This document shows, one piece after another, positions 1 through 8,839 of a stretch of 64,000 nucleotides of DNA. Origin of the DNA: Flavobacterium aciduliphilum (GTDB lineage Bacteria; Bacteroidota; Bacteroidia; Flavobacteriales; Flavobacteriaceae). Made by a program: the position numbers and the translations under genes. The stretch is taken from NCBI RefSeq assembly GCF_003268855.1, contig NZ_QLSZ01000005.1, positions 150,230 through 214,229 on the forward strand, in the 5' to 3' direction. The notes beneath the pieces were generated by a model. The model worked only from the letters and a program-made list of their open reading frames with translations, ran no database searches and was not told where the DNA came from. Position 1 is the first letter of the stretch. The number at the start of each line of letters is the position of its first letter.

Positions 1-334
1 TAAAATAAGGTACATAAAGATATACTGAATCAATTACAGGAGTATAAAAAGTAGGATTAGTAACCGCTAATGCAACTTGAGACACAAAACTGGCTTTTGT
101 TTTTCCAAAAACAGGATTGTTATAATATCCAAATTGATTAAGGGATAAATCGTTGGTTTGTACTGGGCCTAAATCTTGATTGTATGCATTGACATCAAAT
201 TGAGCCACATTCAATCCAAAGTGATCATCTCCCACAATATTTGATCCAATTTCGTTGATGTCTCTATCACAAGATGCGAAAAAAACGATTAAAACCCCAA
301 CTATAAATGCTTTTACTAAAATACTACCTTTCAT
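1..334 (-). CDS. DUF4270 family lipoprotein, N-terminal part (runs off the window)
   Basis: The reverse strand is open from the ATG at 334 to the window edge. It encodes about 111 residues starting MKGSILVKAFIVGVL. A hydrophobic leader ends in the lipobox-like FFASC followed by DRDINEIGSN, so the mature protein is probably lipid-anchored at the Cys. The text after it (NIVGDDHFGLNVAQFDV, NNPVFGKTKASFVSQ) resembles the start of DUF4270 proteins, which in Flavobacteriaceae commonly sit just downstream of the short glycogen synthase. It lies 13 bp after the upstream gene on the same strand and is probably co-transcribed with it. Function is unknown, and the C-terminal part is not visible. Confidence 0.75.
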   Translation of the reverse strand, partial: MKGSILVKAFIVGVLIVFFASCDRDINEIGSNIVGDDHFGLNVAQFDVNAYNQDLGPVQTNDLSLNQFGYYNNPVFGKTKASFVSQVALAVTNPTFYTPVIDSVYLYVPYF

Positions 335-347
335 GTTTTTTAAATAA

Positions 348-1154
348 TTACGATAACAAATTTTTATAGAAAGAAGCATACGAATTCGCAAACTCTTCTT
401 TTGGAACGAAAGGTAAAAAAGGTTTACCAGAAGATTCTATATATTTTGTTAAACTTGAAGCTAAATTTTCTGAGGCTATAATCACGCCGTCGGAATGATT
501 TATCGTGGTTTTTATTAAATTCTCGTAGTTGGGTACTTCCATATCGGTCAGCGCGGCATGAGGAATACCGTCATATTTTATTTTATTAATCATTTCAGTA
601 TCTAAAGTTCCATCAAAAGATTGTCCATAAACCGAAGTTATAATTTTAGTTTCAGAAAACAATGCTTCATCTTTATAAAAATGCTTTAAATACACAGGAA
701 GTAGAGAAGCCATCCACCCGTGAACATGAATAATATCGGGAACCCAGTTCAGTTTTTTTACTGTTTCAACCACACCTTTGGCAAAAAAAATAGTACGCTC
801 ATCATTATCGGGATACAACACCCCGTCTTCATCAGAGAACGTAGCTTTTCTTTTGAAATACTCATCATTGTCAATAAAATATACTTGTATTCGTTCCCTT
901 GGAATAGAGGCTACTTTAATAATTAATGGCATATCCACATCATTGACCACTAAATTCATTCCAGATAATCGAATCACTTCGTGCAATTGGTGTCGACGCT
1001 CATTAATATTTCCATATCTCGGCATGAAAATTCGAATTTGCCCCCCTTGATCATTCACCATTTTAGGCACATCATAAGACATTAAAGACACTTCATTTTC
1101 CGCTAAATAAGGCACCACTTCAGATGATACAAATAATATCCTCTTATCTTCCAT
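348..1154 (-). CDS. Glycogen/starch synthase catalytic-domain protein (GT5), short form
   Basis: A 268-residue protein starting MEDKRILFVSSEVVPYLAEN, the opening of GT5 glycogen synthases (ADP-glucose-dependent alpha-1,4-glucan synthesis). It also shows PDIIHVHGWMASLLPVYLK, the HxHGW-type motif of that domain. Only the N-terminal half of a normal ~480-residue GlgA is present. Homologues of this length occur in Flavobacteria, so this is probably a family form rather than a break, but activity is not certain. The Lys-x-Gly-Gly loop typical of GlgA is replaced by text around EVVPYLAENEVS. I placed the start at the internal ATG at 1154 because upstream in-frame residues look non-coding. It is divergent from panC and leads into the DUF4270 gene. 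Confidence 0.8.
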   Translation of the reverse strand: MEDKRILFVSSEVVPYLAENEVSLMSYDVPKMVNDQGGQIRIFMPRYGNINERRHQLHEVIRLSGMNLVVNDVDMPLIIKVASIPRERIQVYFIDNDEYFKRKATFSDEDGVLYPDNDERTIFFAKGVVETVKKLNWVPDIIHVHGWMASLLPVYLKHFYKDEALFSETKIITSVYGQSFDGTLDTEMINKIKYDGIPHAALTDMEVPNYENLIKTTINHSDGVIIASENLASSLTKYIESSGKPFLPFVPKEEFANSYASFYKNLLS

Positions 1155-1206
1155 TATAATTTGTATATAGTATTGGCAATAAAAATTATGCAAAATTACA
1201 AAATTT

Positions 1207-1237
1207 TATGTAGATATTTACTAAAGTAGTAAGTTTG
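1207..1237 (+). promoter_or_regulatory. Probable Bacteroidetes-type promoter of panC
   Basis: TATG (1207-1210), a 19-bp spacer, then TAAGTTTG (1230-1237) match the TTTG/TAnnTTTG pattern except for one base in the upstream box. Transcription would begin about 15-20 bp before the panC ATG at 1260. Inferred from pattern only. Confidence 0.4.
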
Positions 1238-1259
1238 TACCCTATTTAATACAATTCAA

Positions 1260-2108
1260 ATGGTAATTTTTAGCAAAAAAGCAGATGTAATAAGCGTTTT
1301 AGAGCAAAAAAAGCATCCAAATTCTACTATCGGATTCGTGCCAACCATGGGTGCATTACATCAAGGACACCTTTCTTTGCTAAAAAAATCATTGGAAGAA
1401 AACACCATTACTGTCATCAGTATTTTTGTGAACCCGACACAATTCAACAATCTCGAAGATTTAGAAAAATATCCGCGAACTCTAGAGCAAGACCTTAATC
1501 AAATTGGAACGATTTCAAAGGATATTATTGTATTTGCCCCCACAGTTGATGAAATATATGAAGGAAATACCGCTGCTAAACATTTTGAATTTGATGGTCT
1601 AGAACACCAAATGGAGGGCAAGTTTAGACCTGGTCATTTTGATGGAGTGGGAACCATCGTTAAACGTCTTTTTGAAATCATCTCTCCTACTAACGCCTAT
1701 TTTGGAGAAAAAGATTTTCAACAATTACAGATTGTGAAAAAACTTGTAAATAAATATCACATCCCAGTCACTATTGTTGGATGTCCTATTTTTAGAGAAG
1801 CAAATGGATTGGCGATGAGTTCTAGAAACGAGCGGTTGACAGCCACCGAACGTGAACTTGGTTCGCTAATCTATAAAACCTTATGCGAAGCCAAAAACCA
1901 ATTTTCAAAAAAATCGACGAAAAAAATCACTGATTTTGTTAAAAACACATTCGATAAAAATTCTCATTTTGAGTTTGAATATTTTGAAATTGCTGACGAA
2001 GAAACTCTTTTACCTTGTATACGAAAAAGTAAACATAAGAAATATCGTGCATTTATTGCAGTTTTTATCAACAAAATACGTTTGATAGATACAATTTCAC
2101 TAAATTAA
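1260..2108 (+). CDS. panC: Pantothenate synthetase
   Basis: A 282-residue, full-length PanC. It joins D-pantoate and beta-alanine using ATP in the cytoplasm, giving pantothenate for CoA synthesis. Visible family motifs are PTMGALHQGHLSLL at residues 28-41 (HxGH nucleotide-binding site), FVNPTQFN, MEGKFRPGHFDGVGTIV, FGEKDFQQL and MSSRN. The last residues are normal and end 14 bp before panD, the enzyme that makes beta-alanine, so the two consecutive steps are probably co-expressed. The ATG follows a plausible promoter at 1207-1237. Confidence 0.97.
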   Translation: MVIFSKKADVISVLEQKKHPNSTIGFVPTMGALHQGHLSLLKKSLEENTITVISIFVNPTQFNNLEDLEKYPRTLEQDLNQIGTISKDIIVFAPTVDEIYEGNTAAKHFEFDGLEHQMEGKFRPGHFDGVGTIVKRLFEIISPTNAYFGEKDFQQLQIVKKLVNKYHIPVTIVGCPIFREANGLAMSSRNERLTATERELGSLIYKTLCEAKNQFSKKSTKKITDFVKNTFDKNSHFEFEYFEIADEETLLPCIRKSKHKKYRAFIAVFINKIRLIDTISLN

Positions 2109-2122
2109 TTTAACTTTGCCCC

Positions 2123-2473
2123 ATGCAAATTCAGGTAGTAAAATCAAAGATTCATCGCGTCAAAGTTACAGGCGCTGATTTAAATTATATCGGGAGTATC
2201 ACTATTGATGAGGCTTTAATGGATGCTTCCAATATTATTGAAGGAGAAAAAGTCTCTATTGTAAACATCAATAATGGGGAGCGATTTGAGACGTATGCTA
2301 TTAAAGGGGAGCACAATTCGGGTGAAATTACACTTAACGGTCCTGCCGCACGAAAAGTGCAACCCGGCGACATCATTATCATTATTTCTTATGCCATATT
2401 AGAATTTGAAGAGGCTAAATCATTCAAACCTTGGCTGGTGTTTCCAAATGAAAATGACAACTCACTGAAATAA
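2123..2473 (+). CDS. panD: Aspartate 1-decarboxylase
   Basis: A 116-residue PanD, normal length. It decarboxylates L-aspartate to beta-alanine for the PanC reaction. The self-cleavage site that creates the pyruvoyl cofactor is visible as Gly24-Ser25 in [10 protein letters not shown], and Tyr58 (ETYAIKGEH), needed for catalysis in the family, is present. The family enzyme is a tetramer. A TAACTTTG -7-like box lies at 2111-2118, only four bases before the ATG, so a very short or leaderless transcript from here is possible in addition to read-through from panC. Confidence 0.97.
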   Translation: MQIQVVKSKIHRVKVTGADLNYIGSITIDEALMDASNIIEGEKVSIVNINNGERFETYAIKGEHNSGEITLNGPAARKVQPGDIIIIISYAILEFEEAKSFKPWLVFPNENDNSLK

Positions 2474-2477
2474 TCTT

Positions 2478-3437
2478 TTGAAAAGTACGATTCGCAAATG
2501 GATATCCATTTTAATCCCTGTTTTCATAGGGCTTGGGATTGTCTTTTATCAATATCAACAATTCACCAAAGAACAGCTTACAGAAATTGAAGGGTATTTC
2601 AAAAACGCCCAGTACTTCTATGTTTTTCTTGCTGTTTTTGTAGGTTTTTTAGGAAATACGATTCGGGCCTATCGCTGGAAATACATGCTCGATCACTTGG
2701 GGTACCACTCTACTTTCAAAAATAACTTTATGGCTGTAAACGTAGGCTATCTCTTAAACTTAACCCTACCAAAATCGGGAGAAATTTCTAGAGCGGTTAT
2801 CGTAAAAAAGTATAATAAAATTCCGTTTGATAAAGGTTTTGGAACCATTGTCGCTGAGAGAATCATCGACATGTTGTTTCTTTTACTCTTCATGGTGTTA
2901 ACCATCGCCATTCAATATGATATCGTAAAGGCATTTATTTTAGATAAAATTCCGTTACATTTTATAGTACTCTTGCTATTTGTTGGAATCATTTGTTTTG
3001 TAGGTTTTATCTTATTATACAAATATTCAAAACTTAAAATAGTTGTACTATTCAAAGAAAAAATCGCAGGATTAAAAGAGGGCTTGATGAGTATTATTCA
3101 CATGAAAAAAAAAGGGCTGTACTTTTTTCATACCCTTTTAATATGGTTTTCCTACATCGTCACTTATTTAATTGCCACTAAAGCACTTCCAGAAACGACA
3201 AACCTATCCATGGGGGCGAGTATTACTGCTTTTGTTGTGGGAAGTATTGCCATCTCATTTACCAATAGTGGTTTTGGAGCATTCCCTTTTTTAACCTCAA
3301 AAGTCTTACTTTTCTATGCCATTGCAGAACCTGTTGGAGCTGCGTTTGGTTGGATTATATGGACCTCCCAAATGCTGCTTGTATTATTGTTGGGGCTCCT
3401 CTCTTTTTTGTTATTGCCTATTTTGAATAGAAAATAA
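2478..3437 (+). CDS. Flippase-like membrane protein (lysylphosphatidylglycerol synthase TM family, YbhN/UPF0104)
   Basis: A 319-residue integral membrane protein with about eight hydrophobic segments. GNTIRAYRWKYMLDHLG and LPKSGEISRAVIVKKYNKIPFDKGFGTIVAERIID are typical of the LPG_synthase_TM family, whose members are predicted lipid-related membrane proteins. There is no C-terminal aminoacyl-transferase domain, so lysyl-PG synthesis is not implied. The start is a TTG four bases after the panD stop; no ATG occurs in frame before the conserved YRWKYM stretch, so translation is probably coupled to panD. The substrate is unknown. Confidence 0.85.
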   Translation: MKSTIRKWISILIPVFIGLGIVFYQYQQFTKEQLTEIEGYFKNAQYFYVFLAVFVGFLGNTIRAYRWKYMLDHLGYHSTFKNNFMAVNVGYLLNLTLPKSGEISRAVIVKKYNKIPFDKGFGTIVAERIIDMLFLLLFMVLTIAIQYDIVKAFILDKIPLHFIVLLLFVGIICFVGFILLYKYSKLKIVVLFKEKIAGLKEGLMSIIHMKKKGLYFFHTLLIWFSYIVTYLIATKALPETTNLSMGASITAFVVGSIAISFTNSGFGAFPFLTSKVLLFYAIAEPVGAAFGWIIWTSQMLLVLLLGLLSFLLLPILNRK

Positions 3438-3490
3438 TTTAGTATCTTGCTTGATTTTAGACAACAATCGTCTGTAATACAACAACTCTT

Positions 3491-4642
3491 ATGAAAAAAA
3501 CTATAGTTCTACTTGCTCTAATCCTAGGATTTAATGGTTTTGCACAAATTATTAAAGATAGTATTTTATCAAAAAAACAAGACAAATACCGATACATTAC
3601 GGTTTCGCTTCCTAAATCCTTTAAAAAAGATTCTAAAAAAACCTATCCCTTACTTTTCTTACTTGATGGAGATTATCTTTTTGACCCTTTTAATGGCGCT
3701 ATAAGTTATGGAAATTATTGGGATGATTTACCTGAAGTAGTCCTTGTAGGTTTGGACCAAAATAAAGAAAATGAAAGAGCTGACGATTGTACTTTTGACG
3801 AAACCACAGGGCTTCCAGAAGGAAAAGGAGCTGATTTTTTCGAATTTATTGCTGGCGAATTATTGCCACAAATTCAATCTAAATACCACCTGTCAAACTT
3901 CAAAATCATTGCTGGACATGACATCACAGCAGGTTTCATGAATGTTTTTCTCTATAAAGATGCCCCTCTATTTAATGCTTATATTTCTATAAGTCCAGAA
4001 TTACAACTTGATATGGAAACCCATATTGCTGAGAGACTGTCTATTTTTAAGCAACCTATGTTTTATTATCAATCGGTGGGAGAAGGCGATATTAAAAGCA
4101 TGAAAGAGAAAATTGCTACGCTTGATGAAAACATCAAAGCACTTAAAAATCCGACATTAAATTATAAATATGACGAAATTAAAGGAGCTTCTCATTATTC
4201 GCTTGTTTTATTTTCGATTCCAAGTGCTTTATATCAAATCTTTAGTTGTTATCAACCGATATCAACCTCTGAATTTCAGGAAAAAATTGTCAAATTAGAA
4301 TCGGGTTATGTAGAGTATTTAAAGAATAAATACGACACCTTGGAAAAAGTTTTAAACCTTAAAATGCCCATCCGTATCAATGATTTCAGAGCAATAGAAG
4401 CCGCTATCTTAAAAAACAAAGCGTATGCTGAATTTGAACTATTGGCGCAACTTTCACACAAAATGTATCCTAAAACCATGTTGGGAGATTATCACATGGC
4501 GATGTACTACGAAAATATTGGCGACGCTAAAAATGCTGTTAAATATTATTTAAATGCCTTTCAACTTCAGCCAATTGGAGAACTCACCAAAGATCTTATG
4601 CTCGAAAAAGCAGATGCATTAAAAAGTCAGGTGAAAAAATAA
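3491..4642 (+). CDS. Secreted alpha/beta-hydrolase (esterase D-like) protein with Asp at the nucleophile position
   Basis: A 383-residue protein with signal peptide MKKTIVLLALILGFNGFAQ. Residues ~35-250 follow the putative-esterase (PF00756-like) fold: YPLLFLLDGDYLF, VVLVGLDQNKENERADDC, ADFFEFIAGELLPQI, and a possible catalytic His in GASHYSL. The nucleophile elbow, normally GHSxGG, reads GHDITAG at 142-148, with Asp144 in the Ser position. The C-terminal ~120 residues look helical and TPR-like (MYPKTMLGDYHMAMYYENIGDAKNAVKYY). Classical Ser-esterase activity is therefore doubtful; binding or non-catalytic roles are possible. It sits just before radA on the same strand. Confidence 0.75.
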   Translation: MKKTIVLLALILGFNGFAQIIKDSILSKKQDKYRYITVSLPKSFKKDSKKTYPLLFLLDGDYLFDPFNGAISYGNYWDDLPEVVLVGLDQNKENERADDCTFDETTGLPEGKGADFFEFIAGELLPQIQSKYHLSNFKIIAGHDITAGFMNVFLYKDAPLFNAYISISPELQLDMETHIAERLSIFKQPMFYYQSVGEGDIKSMKEKIATLDENIKALKNPTLNYKYDEIKGASHYSLVLFSIPSALYQIFSCYQPISTSEFQEKIVKLESGYVEYLKNKYDTLEKVLNLKMPIRINDFRAIEAAILKNKAYAEFELLAQLSHKMYPKTMLGDYHMAMYYENIGDAKNAVKYYLNAFQLQPIGELTKDLMLEKADALKSQVKK

Positions 4643-4667
4643 TTCTGTAGAACCTAAATATAGCTTA

Positions 4668-6026
4668 ATGACCAAACTCAAAACGTCATTTTTTTGTCAA
4701 AATTGCGGTACTCAATATGCGAAATGGCAAGGTCAATGTCATACCTGTAAGCAATGGAATACGCTTGCAGAAGAAATCATTCAAAAAGAAGAAAAAAAGA
4801 GTTGGAATCCTGTTTCTGAGTCAAAGAAAGCCGCAAAACCTTTAAAAATTGCCGAAATTGATTCGTCGCAAGAAGTGCGAATGGATACTTTGGACGGGGA
4901 ATTAAACCGAGTGCTTGGTGGCGGAATCGTACCTGGTTCGTTAACCTTATTAGGCGGTGAACCCGGTATCGGAAAAAGTACCTTACTGCTTCAAATTTCT
5001 TTAAAACTCCCATACAAAACCTTATATGTTTCTGGAGAAGAAAGCCAGAAACAAATTAAAATGCGTGCGGAACGAATTACACCCAATGGTGACAATTGTT
5101 ACATTCTGACCGAAACCAAAACGCAAAACATTTTCAGACAAATTCAAGACATTGAACCCGAAATTGTAATTATAGATTCCATTCAAACCCTACATACCGA
5201 TTATATTGAATCAACAGCCGGAAGCATCTCGCAAATTAGAGAATGTACCGCCGAATTGATCAAATTTGCTAAAGAAACCAATGTGCCTGTCATTTTAATC
5301 GGTCATATCACCAAAGATGGAACCATTGCAGGACCCAAAATTTTGGAACACATGGTCGATACAGTTCTCCAATTTGAAGGCGATCGAAATCATATTTACA
5401 GAATTTTACGCAGTTTAAAAAATCGATTCGGTTCTACTGCCGAACTCGGTATCTATGAAATGCAAGGTTCGGGATTGCGTGAAGTTGCCAATCCCTCCGA
5501 AATTTTGCTTTCTCATCGTGAAGAAGAACTCTCAGGTACCGCTATTGCAGCTACTTTAGAGGGAGTGCGTCCTTTGATGATTGAAATTCAAGCGCTCGTC
5601 TCAACTGCAGTATATGGAACCCCGCAACGCAGTACCACAGGATACAATGCCAAACGATTGAACATGATCTTGGCCGTTTTAGAAAAAAGAGCTGGCTTCC
5701 GACTCGGAACAAAAGATGTCTTTTTAAATATCACTGGAGGTATCACCGTAGACGATCCAGCCATTGACTTGGCGGTTGTAGCATCAATACTTTCGTCCAA
5801 TGAGGATATAGCCGTTGGAAAAGATGTTTGCTTTGCAGGGGAAGTTGGTCTTTCGGGAGAAATTCGACCCATAAATCGAGTGGAACAACGCATTCAAGAA
5901 GCCGAAAAGCTTGGTTTTGCCTCTATCTTAGTATCGAAATACAATAAAATTTCTTTAAAAAATACGCTGATAAAAATCGTTATGGTCTCAAAAATTGAAG
6001 AGGTTGTAGAACATTTATTTGGATAG
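4668..6026 (+). CDS. radA: DNA repair protein RadA
   Basis: A 452-residue protein of normal length. RadA/Sms helps process branched recombination intermediates and acts as a RecA-related ATPase. The zinc finger is C10-x2-C13...C24-x2-C27. The Walker A motif is GEPGIGKST at 97-105, the family-specific KNRFG motif is at 251-255, and the C-terminal third is the Lon-protease-like domain (GTAIAATLEGVRPLMIEIQA, GGITVDDPAIDLAVVASIL, FAGEVGLSGEIRPINR). It lacks the Lon catalytic Ser-Lys pair, as family members do. The following gene begins 9 bp downstream. Confidence 0.96.
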   Translation: MTKLKTSFFCQNCGTQYAKWQGQCHTCKQWNTLAEEIIQKEEKKSWNPVSESKKAAKPLKIAEIDSSQEVRMDTLDGELNRVLGGGIVPGSLTLLGGEPGIGKSTLLLQISLKLPYKTLYVSGEESQKQIKMRAERITPNGDNCYILTETKTQNIFRQIQDIEPEIVIIDSIQTLHTDYIESTAGSISQIRECTAELIKFAKETNVPVILIGHITKDGTIAGPKILEHMVDTVLQFEGDRNHIYRILRSLKNRFGSTAELGIYEMQGSGLREVANPSEILLSHREEELSGTAIAATLEGVRPLMIEIQALVSTAVYGTPQRSTTGYNAKRLNMILAVLEKRAGFRLGTKDVFLNITGGITVDDPAIDLAVVASILSSNEDIAVGKDVCFAGEVGLSGEIRPINRVEQRIQEAEKLGFASILVSKYNKISLKNTLIKIVMVSKIEEVVEHLFG

Positions 6027-6035
6027 CAGAAGTAC

Positions 6036-7994
6036 ATGAGAACCAAAAAACAAAAAATTCAGCTCTTTCTTAAAATTACTTTTGGCATCCTCGCTGTCGG
6101 TTTATCGCTGCTTTTCTTTTTTAGAAATTCTATTTTAGAGCGCGCACTAGCGCGAATAGATGCAAAACTAACTCGGGATTATCAGTGTGAATTTCATGTT
6201 AAAAGCGCAGAATTTCACGGAATTTCTAATATTGAGTTTCGCGACATTTCGTTAGTCCCAAAAAAAGCAGACACCTTGATATGCATCAAATACCTTAACA
6301 CTTCTGTAAATTTTTGGCATTTGTTATTGGGAACCGTTCAGCTTGGAAAACTTGAGATAAATCAGGGCTACATTCAATTAGTAAAAAATAAAAATGGCCT
6401 TAATTTTGATGCCTTCCTAAAACGTAAGAAAGAAGAAAAAACGGATGACCAACAAGTAAATTACGCTAAACTAGCCTATCGCATATTGTCCAAAACACTA
6501 AATTTAGTTCCTACCGATATGAATGTAAAAGGATTTGCCTTTCGCATGGATGATATGGGTAATCAAGTCATTTTTGATTTTTTACAATTGCAACTAGAAA
6601 ATAAAAAACTTCAATTCCTAATCCAAGTAAAAGAAGATGACACTAAGCAAAATTGGAGCATCAGTGGTTTTGCCGATCCAAGAGAACGAAAAGCTAATTT
6701 AACGTTTTTCAACACCCAAAATGACAGCATCCGATTGCCCTATCTAGCAAAAAAAATCCATTTAAAAACAAGTTTTAAAACCATACATTTCAATCTTGAA
6801 AATCTAGATATGAGTGGGGGCGAATTGCATATTGACGGTTTTACTTCTATTGAAGATTTTAAAATTAATCATGCCAAAATTGCTAAAAATGATGTACTCA
6901 TTAAAAAAGCGCGTTTCGATTATCGATTCGTTTTTGGTGCTCGATTTATGGCAATTGACAGCACATCGCAAGTGAAAATTAATGATATAAAATGTGTGCC
7001 GTATCTCTCTTATATTAATGATACCGATAAAATTGTAGCATTCAAGTGGAACATCCCAAAAATGAAAGCGCAAAATTTTATAACATCATTGCCAGAAGGT
7101 TTATTCAGTCATTTTAAAGGTATGGAAGCTCAAGGGAATTTTAGTTATCGTTTGAACTTTGAATTCAATAAAAGTAAGCCCGATCAGGTGGTGTTTGAAA
7201 GCAAATTGAAACCCGAAAATCTCAAAATTACCAAATATGGTGAAGCCGATTTGAACAAAATTAATTCGGAATTTACCTATCGCGCTATTGAAAAAGGAAT
7301 TGCACAACGTCCTATTTTAGTGGGACAATCTAATGTAAACTACACCCCTTTAGATGCGATTTCACCCTTTCTTCAAAAATGTGTCCTAACTAGTGAAGAC
7401 CCCTCTTTTTTTAGTCACCGCGGATTTATTACAGAGGCCTTTAAGCAATCGATTGCTAAAAATATTCGGACGAAAAAATTTGCACGAGGCGCCAGCACCA
7501 TCAGCATGCAATTAATCAAAAATGTTTTTTTGACTCGAGAGAAAACGTTGTCTCGCAAACTAGAAGAAATTTTATTGGTTTATATTTTAGAAAATAACCG
7601 AATTGCCAGCAAAGAACGCATGTTGGAAGTGTACTTCAACATTATCGAATGGGGCCCAAACATCTATGGAATTGGAGAAGCTTCTCATTTTTATTTCCAA
7701 AAAAAACCTTCCGATTTAACGCTGAAAGAATGTTTGTTTTTGGCAACTATTATTCCAAGACCTAAAGGTTTTATGTATCGCTTTGATGCCGAGCATCGAT
7801 TAAAATCGTTTGCCAACCAACAAAATGATTTTTTAACCCGATTGTTGTTGCGTAGAAATTTAATTACTCCAACAGACACCATTGGTTATCATTTGCCCCT
7901 TACGATTTCGGGGCCTGCTCAAACCTTTCTAAAAAGTAACATGTCTTCTACTCCAAACATCGATTCTACAGCCGTGGAAGATTTTGGGTTGTAA
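6036..7994 (+). CDS. AsmA-like / GT51 peptidoglycan glycosyltransferase fusion
   Basis: A 652-residue protein. One membrane anchor lies near residues 12-30. Residues ~30-400 read like an AsmA/TamB-type N-terminal region (CEFHVKSAEFHGISNIEFRD, LGKLEINQGYIQLVKNKNG). Residues ~435-610 form a GT51 transglycosylase: SEDPSFFSHRGF with catalytic Glu454, then GASTISMQLIKNVFLTREKT, RKLEEILLVYILE, and EVYFNIIEWGPNIYGIGEAS. No transpeptidase domain follows, so it resembles a monofunctional MtgA-type enzyme that polymerises lipid II on the periplasmic side. The long AsmA-like region before it is unusual compared with MtgA (~240 residues). Confidence 0.85.
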   Translation: MRTKKQKIQLFLKITFGILAVGLSLLFFFRNSILERALARIDAKLTRDYQCEFHVKSAEFHGISNIEFRDISLVPKKADTLICIKYLNTSVNFWHLLLGTVQLGKLEINQGYIQLVKNKNGLNFDAFLKRKKEEKTDDQQVNYAKLAYRILSKTLNLVPTDMNVKGFAFRMDDMGNQVIFDFLQLQLENKKLQFLIQVKEDDTKQNWSISGFADPRERKANLTFFNTQNDSIRLPYLAKKIHLKTSFKTIHFNLENLDMSGGELHIDGFTSIEDFKINHAKIAKNDVLIKKARFDYRFVFGARFMAIDSTSQVKINDIKCVPYLSYINDTDKIVAFKWNIPKMKAQNFITSLPEGLFSHFKGMEAQGNFSYRLNFEFNKSKPDQVVFESKLKPENLKITKYGEADLNKINSEFTYRAIEKGIAQRPILVGQSNVNYTPLDAISPFLQKCVLTSEDPSFFSHRGFITEAFKQSIAKNIRTKKFARGASTISMQLIKNVFLTREKTLSRKLEEILLVYILENNRIASKERMLEVYFNIIEWGPNIYGIGEASHFYFQKKPSDLTLKECLFLATIIPRPKGFMYRFDAEHRLKSFANQQNDFLTRLLLRRNLITPTDTIGYHLPLTISGPAQTFLKSNMSSTPNIDSTAVEDFGL

Positions 7995-8075
7995 TTTTTT
8001 TATGTCCCTTCCAACCTTTTCAGTTAAAAAGTTATCTATGTAAATGAGATGAATTTTTAACCAAACTACATTATT

Positions 8076-8828
8076 ATGAAAAAGAAGTTTTCACTAGAAA
8101 TAAAAACGCCTTGTCACGAGAATTTTAACAATATGATTTCGAATGCCAATGGTTCGTTTTGCAATTCATGTGCGAAAAACGTAATTGATTTAAGTACAAA
8201 AACCAATCGCGAAGTAGCACAATTTATTGCCGAAGCTAAGGACAAAAACATCTGTGTGAGATTAAATGTTTCCCAATTAGAACAAACTTTTGAATATGAA
8301 ACCCATCCAAAAAACAACAATTTTAAATATGCAGTTGCAGTTGCAGCATCAATTTTAGTAACTTCCAATAGTGTTGCTCAAGACAACAAACAACCTTTTA
8401 CTACGGTGCAAACCTGTGAAGCAAAACCGCCAAAACACCTACTAGGGAAAGTTGCGATTCAACAACAAAAAACGAAGGTAGTTACTGTAAAAGGATACGT
8501 TTTAGACAAAAAAACCAACAAACCCATTTCGGCAGAAAACTATCCAAACTTATCTATTTATGCCTACGGCGCTGCGAAAAGTACTTCAATCGATCCAAAA
8601 ACTGGAGCCTATTCGCTAGATGTTGAGCTCCATGAAAATACCAAAATCATTACGATATACATTAGTAATAATGATTTTCGTTATTCTAAAGAATTTACGA
8701 TAAATCCGAAAGAAAAAAACAAAATACTACCCATTTTAGTAGATCCAGAAAAAGAATTCCAAGCACTCAAAATAATGGGCGGCATGGGTGTGAATTATAG
8801 AACCAACAAAAAAAACAATCCCTCTTAA
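8076..8828 (+). CDS. Membrane protein with N-terminal Cys cluster and carboxypeptidase-regulatory-like C-terminus
   Basis: A 250-residue protein of a type common in Flavobacteriaceae and without assigned function. The N-terminal ~70 residues have no signal peptide and carry a Cys pattern: KTPCHENFNNM, GSFCNSCAKNVIDLS, and a Cys in NICVRL, possibly binding a metal. A hydrophobic segment (YAVAVAASILVTSNSVAQ, ~89-106) follows. The C-terminal region VVTVKGYVLDKKTNKPIS starts a beta-rich domain like the carboxypeptidase regulatory or CarboxypepD_reg fold. The topology would put the Cys domain in the cytoplasm and the beta domain outside. It lies 11 bp before the DUF4139 gene, suggesting a shared transcript. 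Confidence 0.6.
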   Translation: MKKKFSLEIKTPCHENFNNMISNANGSFCNSCAKNVIDLSTKTNREVAQFIAEAKDKNICVRLNVSQLEQTFEYETHPKNNNFKYAVAVAASILVTSNSVAQDNKQPFTTVQTCEAKPPKHLLGKVAIQQQKTKVVTVKGYVLDKKTNKPISAENYPNLSIYAYGAAKSTSIDPKTGAYSLDVELHENTKIITIYISNNDFRYSKEFTINPKEKNKILPILVDPEKEFQALKIMGGMGVNYRTNKKNNPS

Positions 8829-8839
8829 TTTAGTATTTT

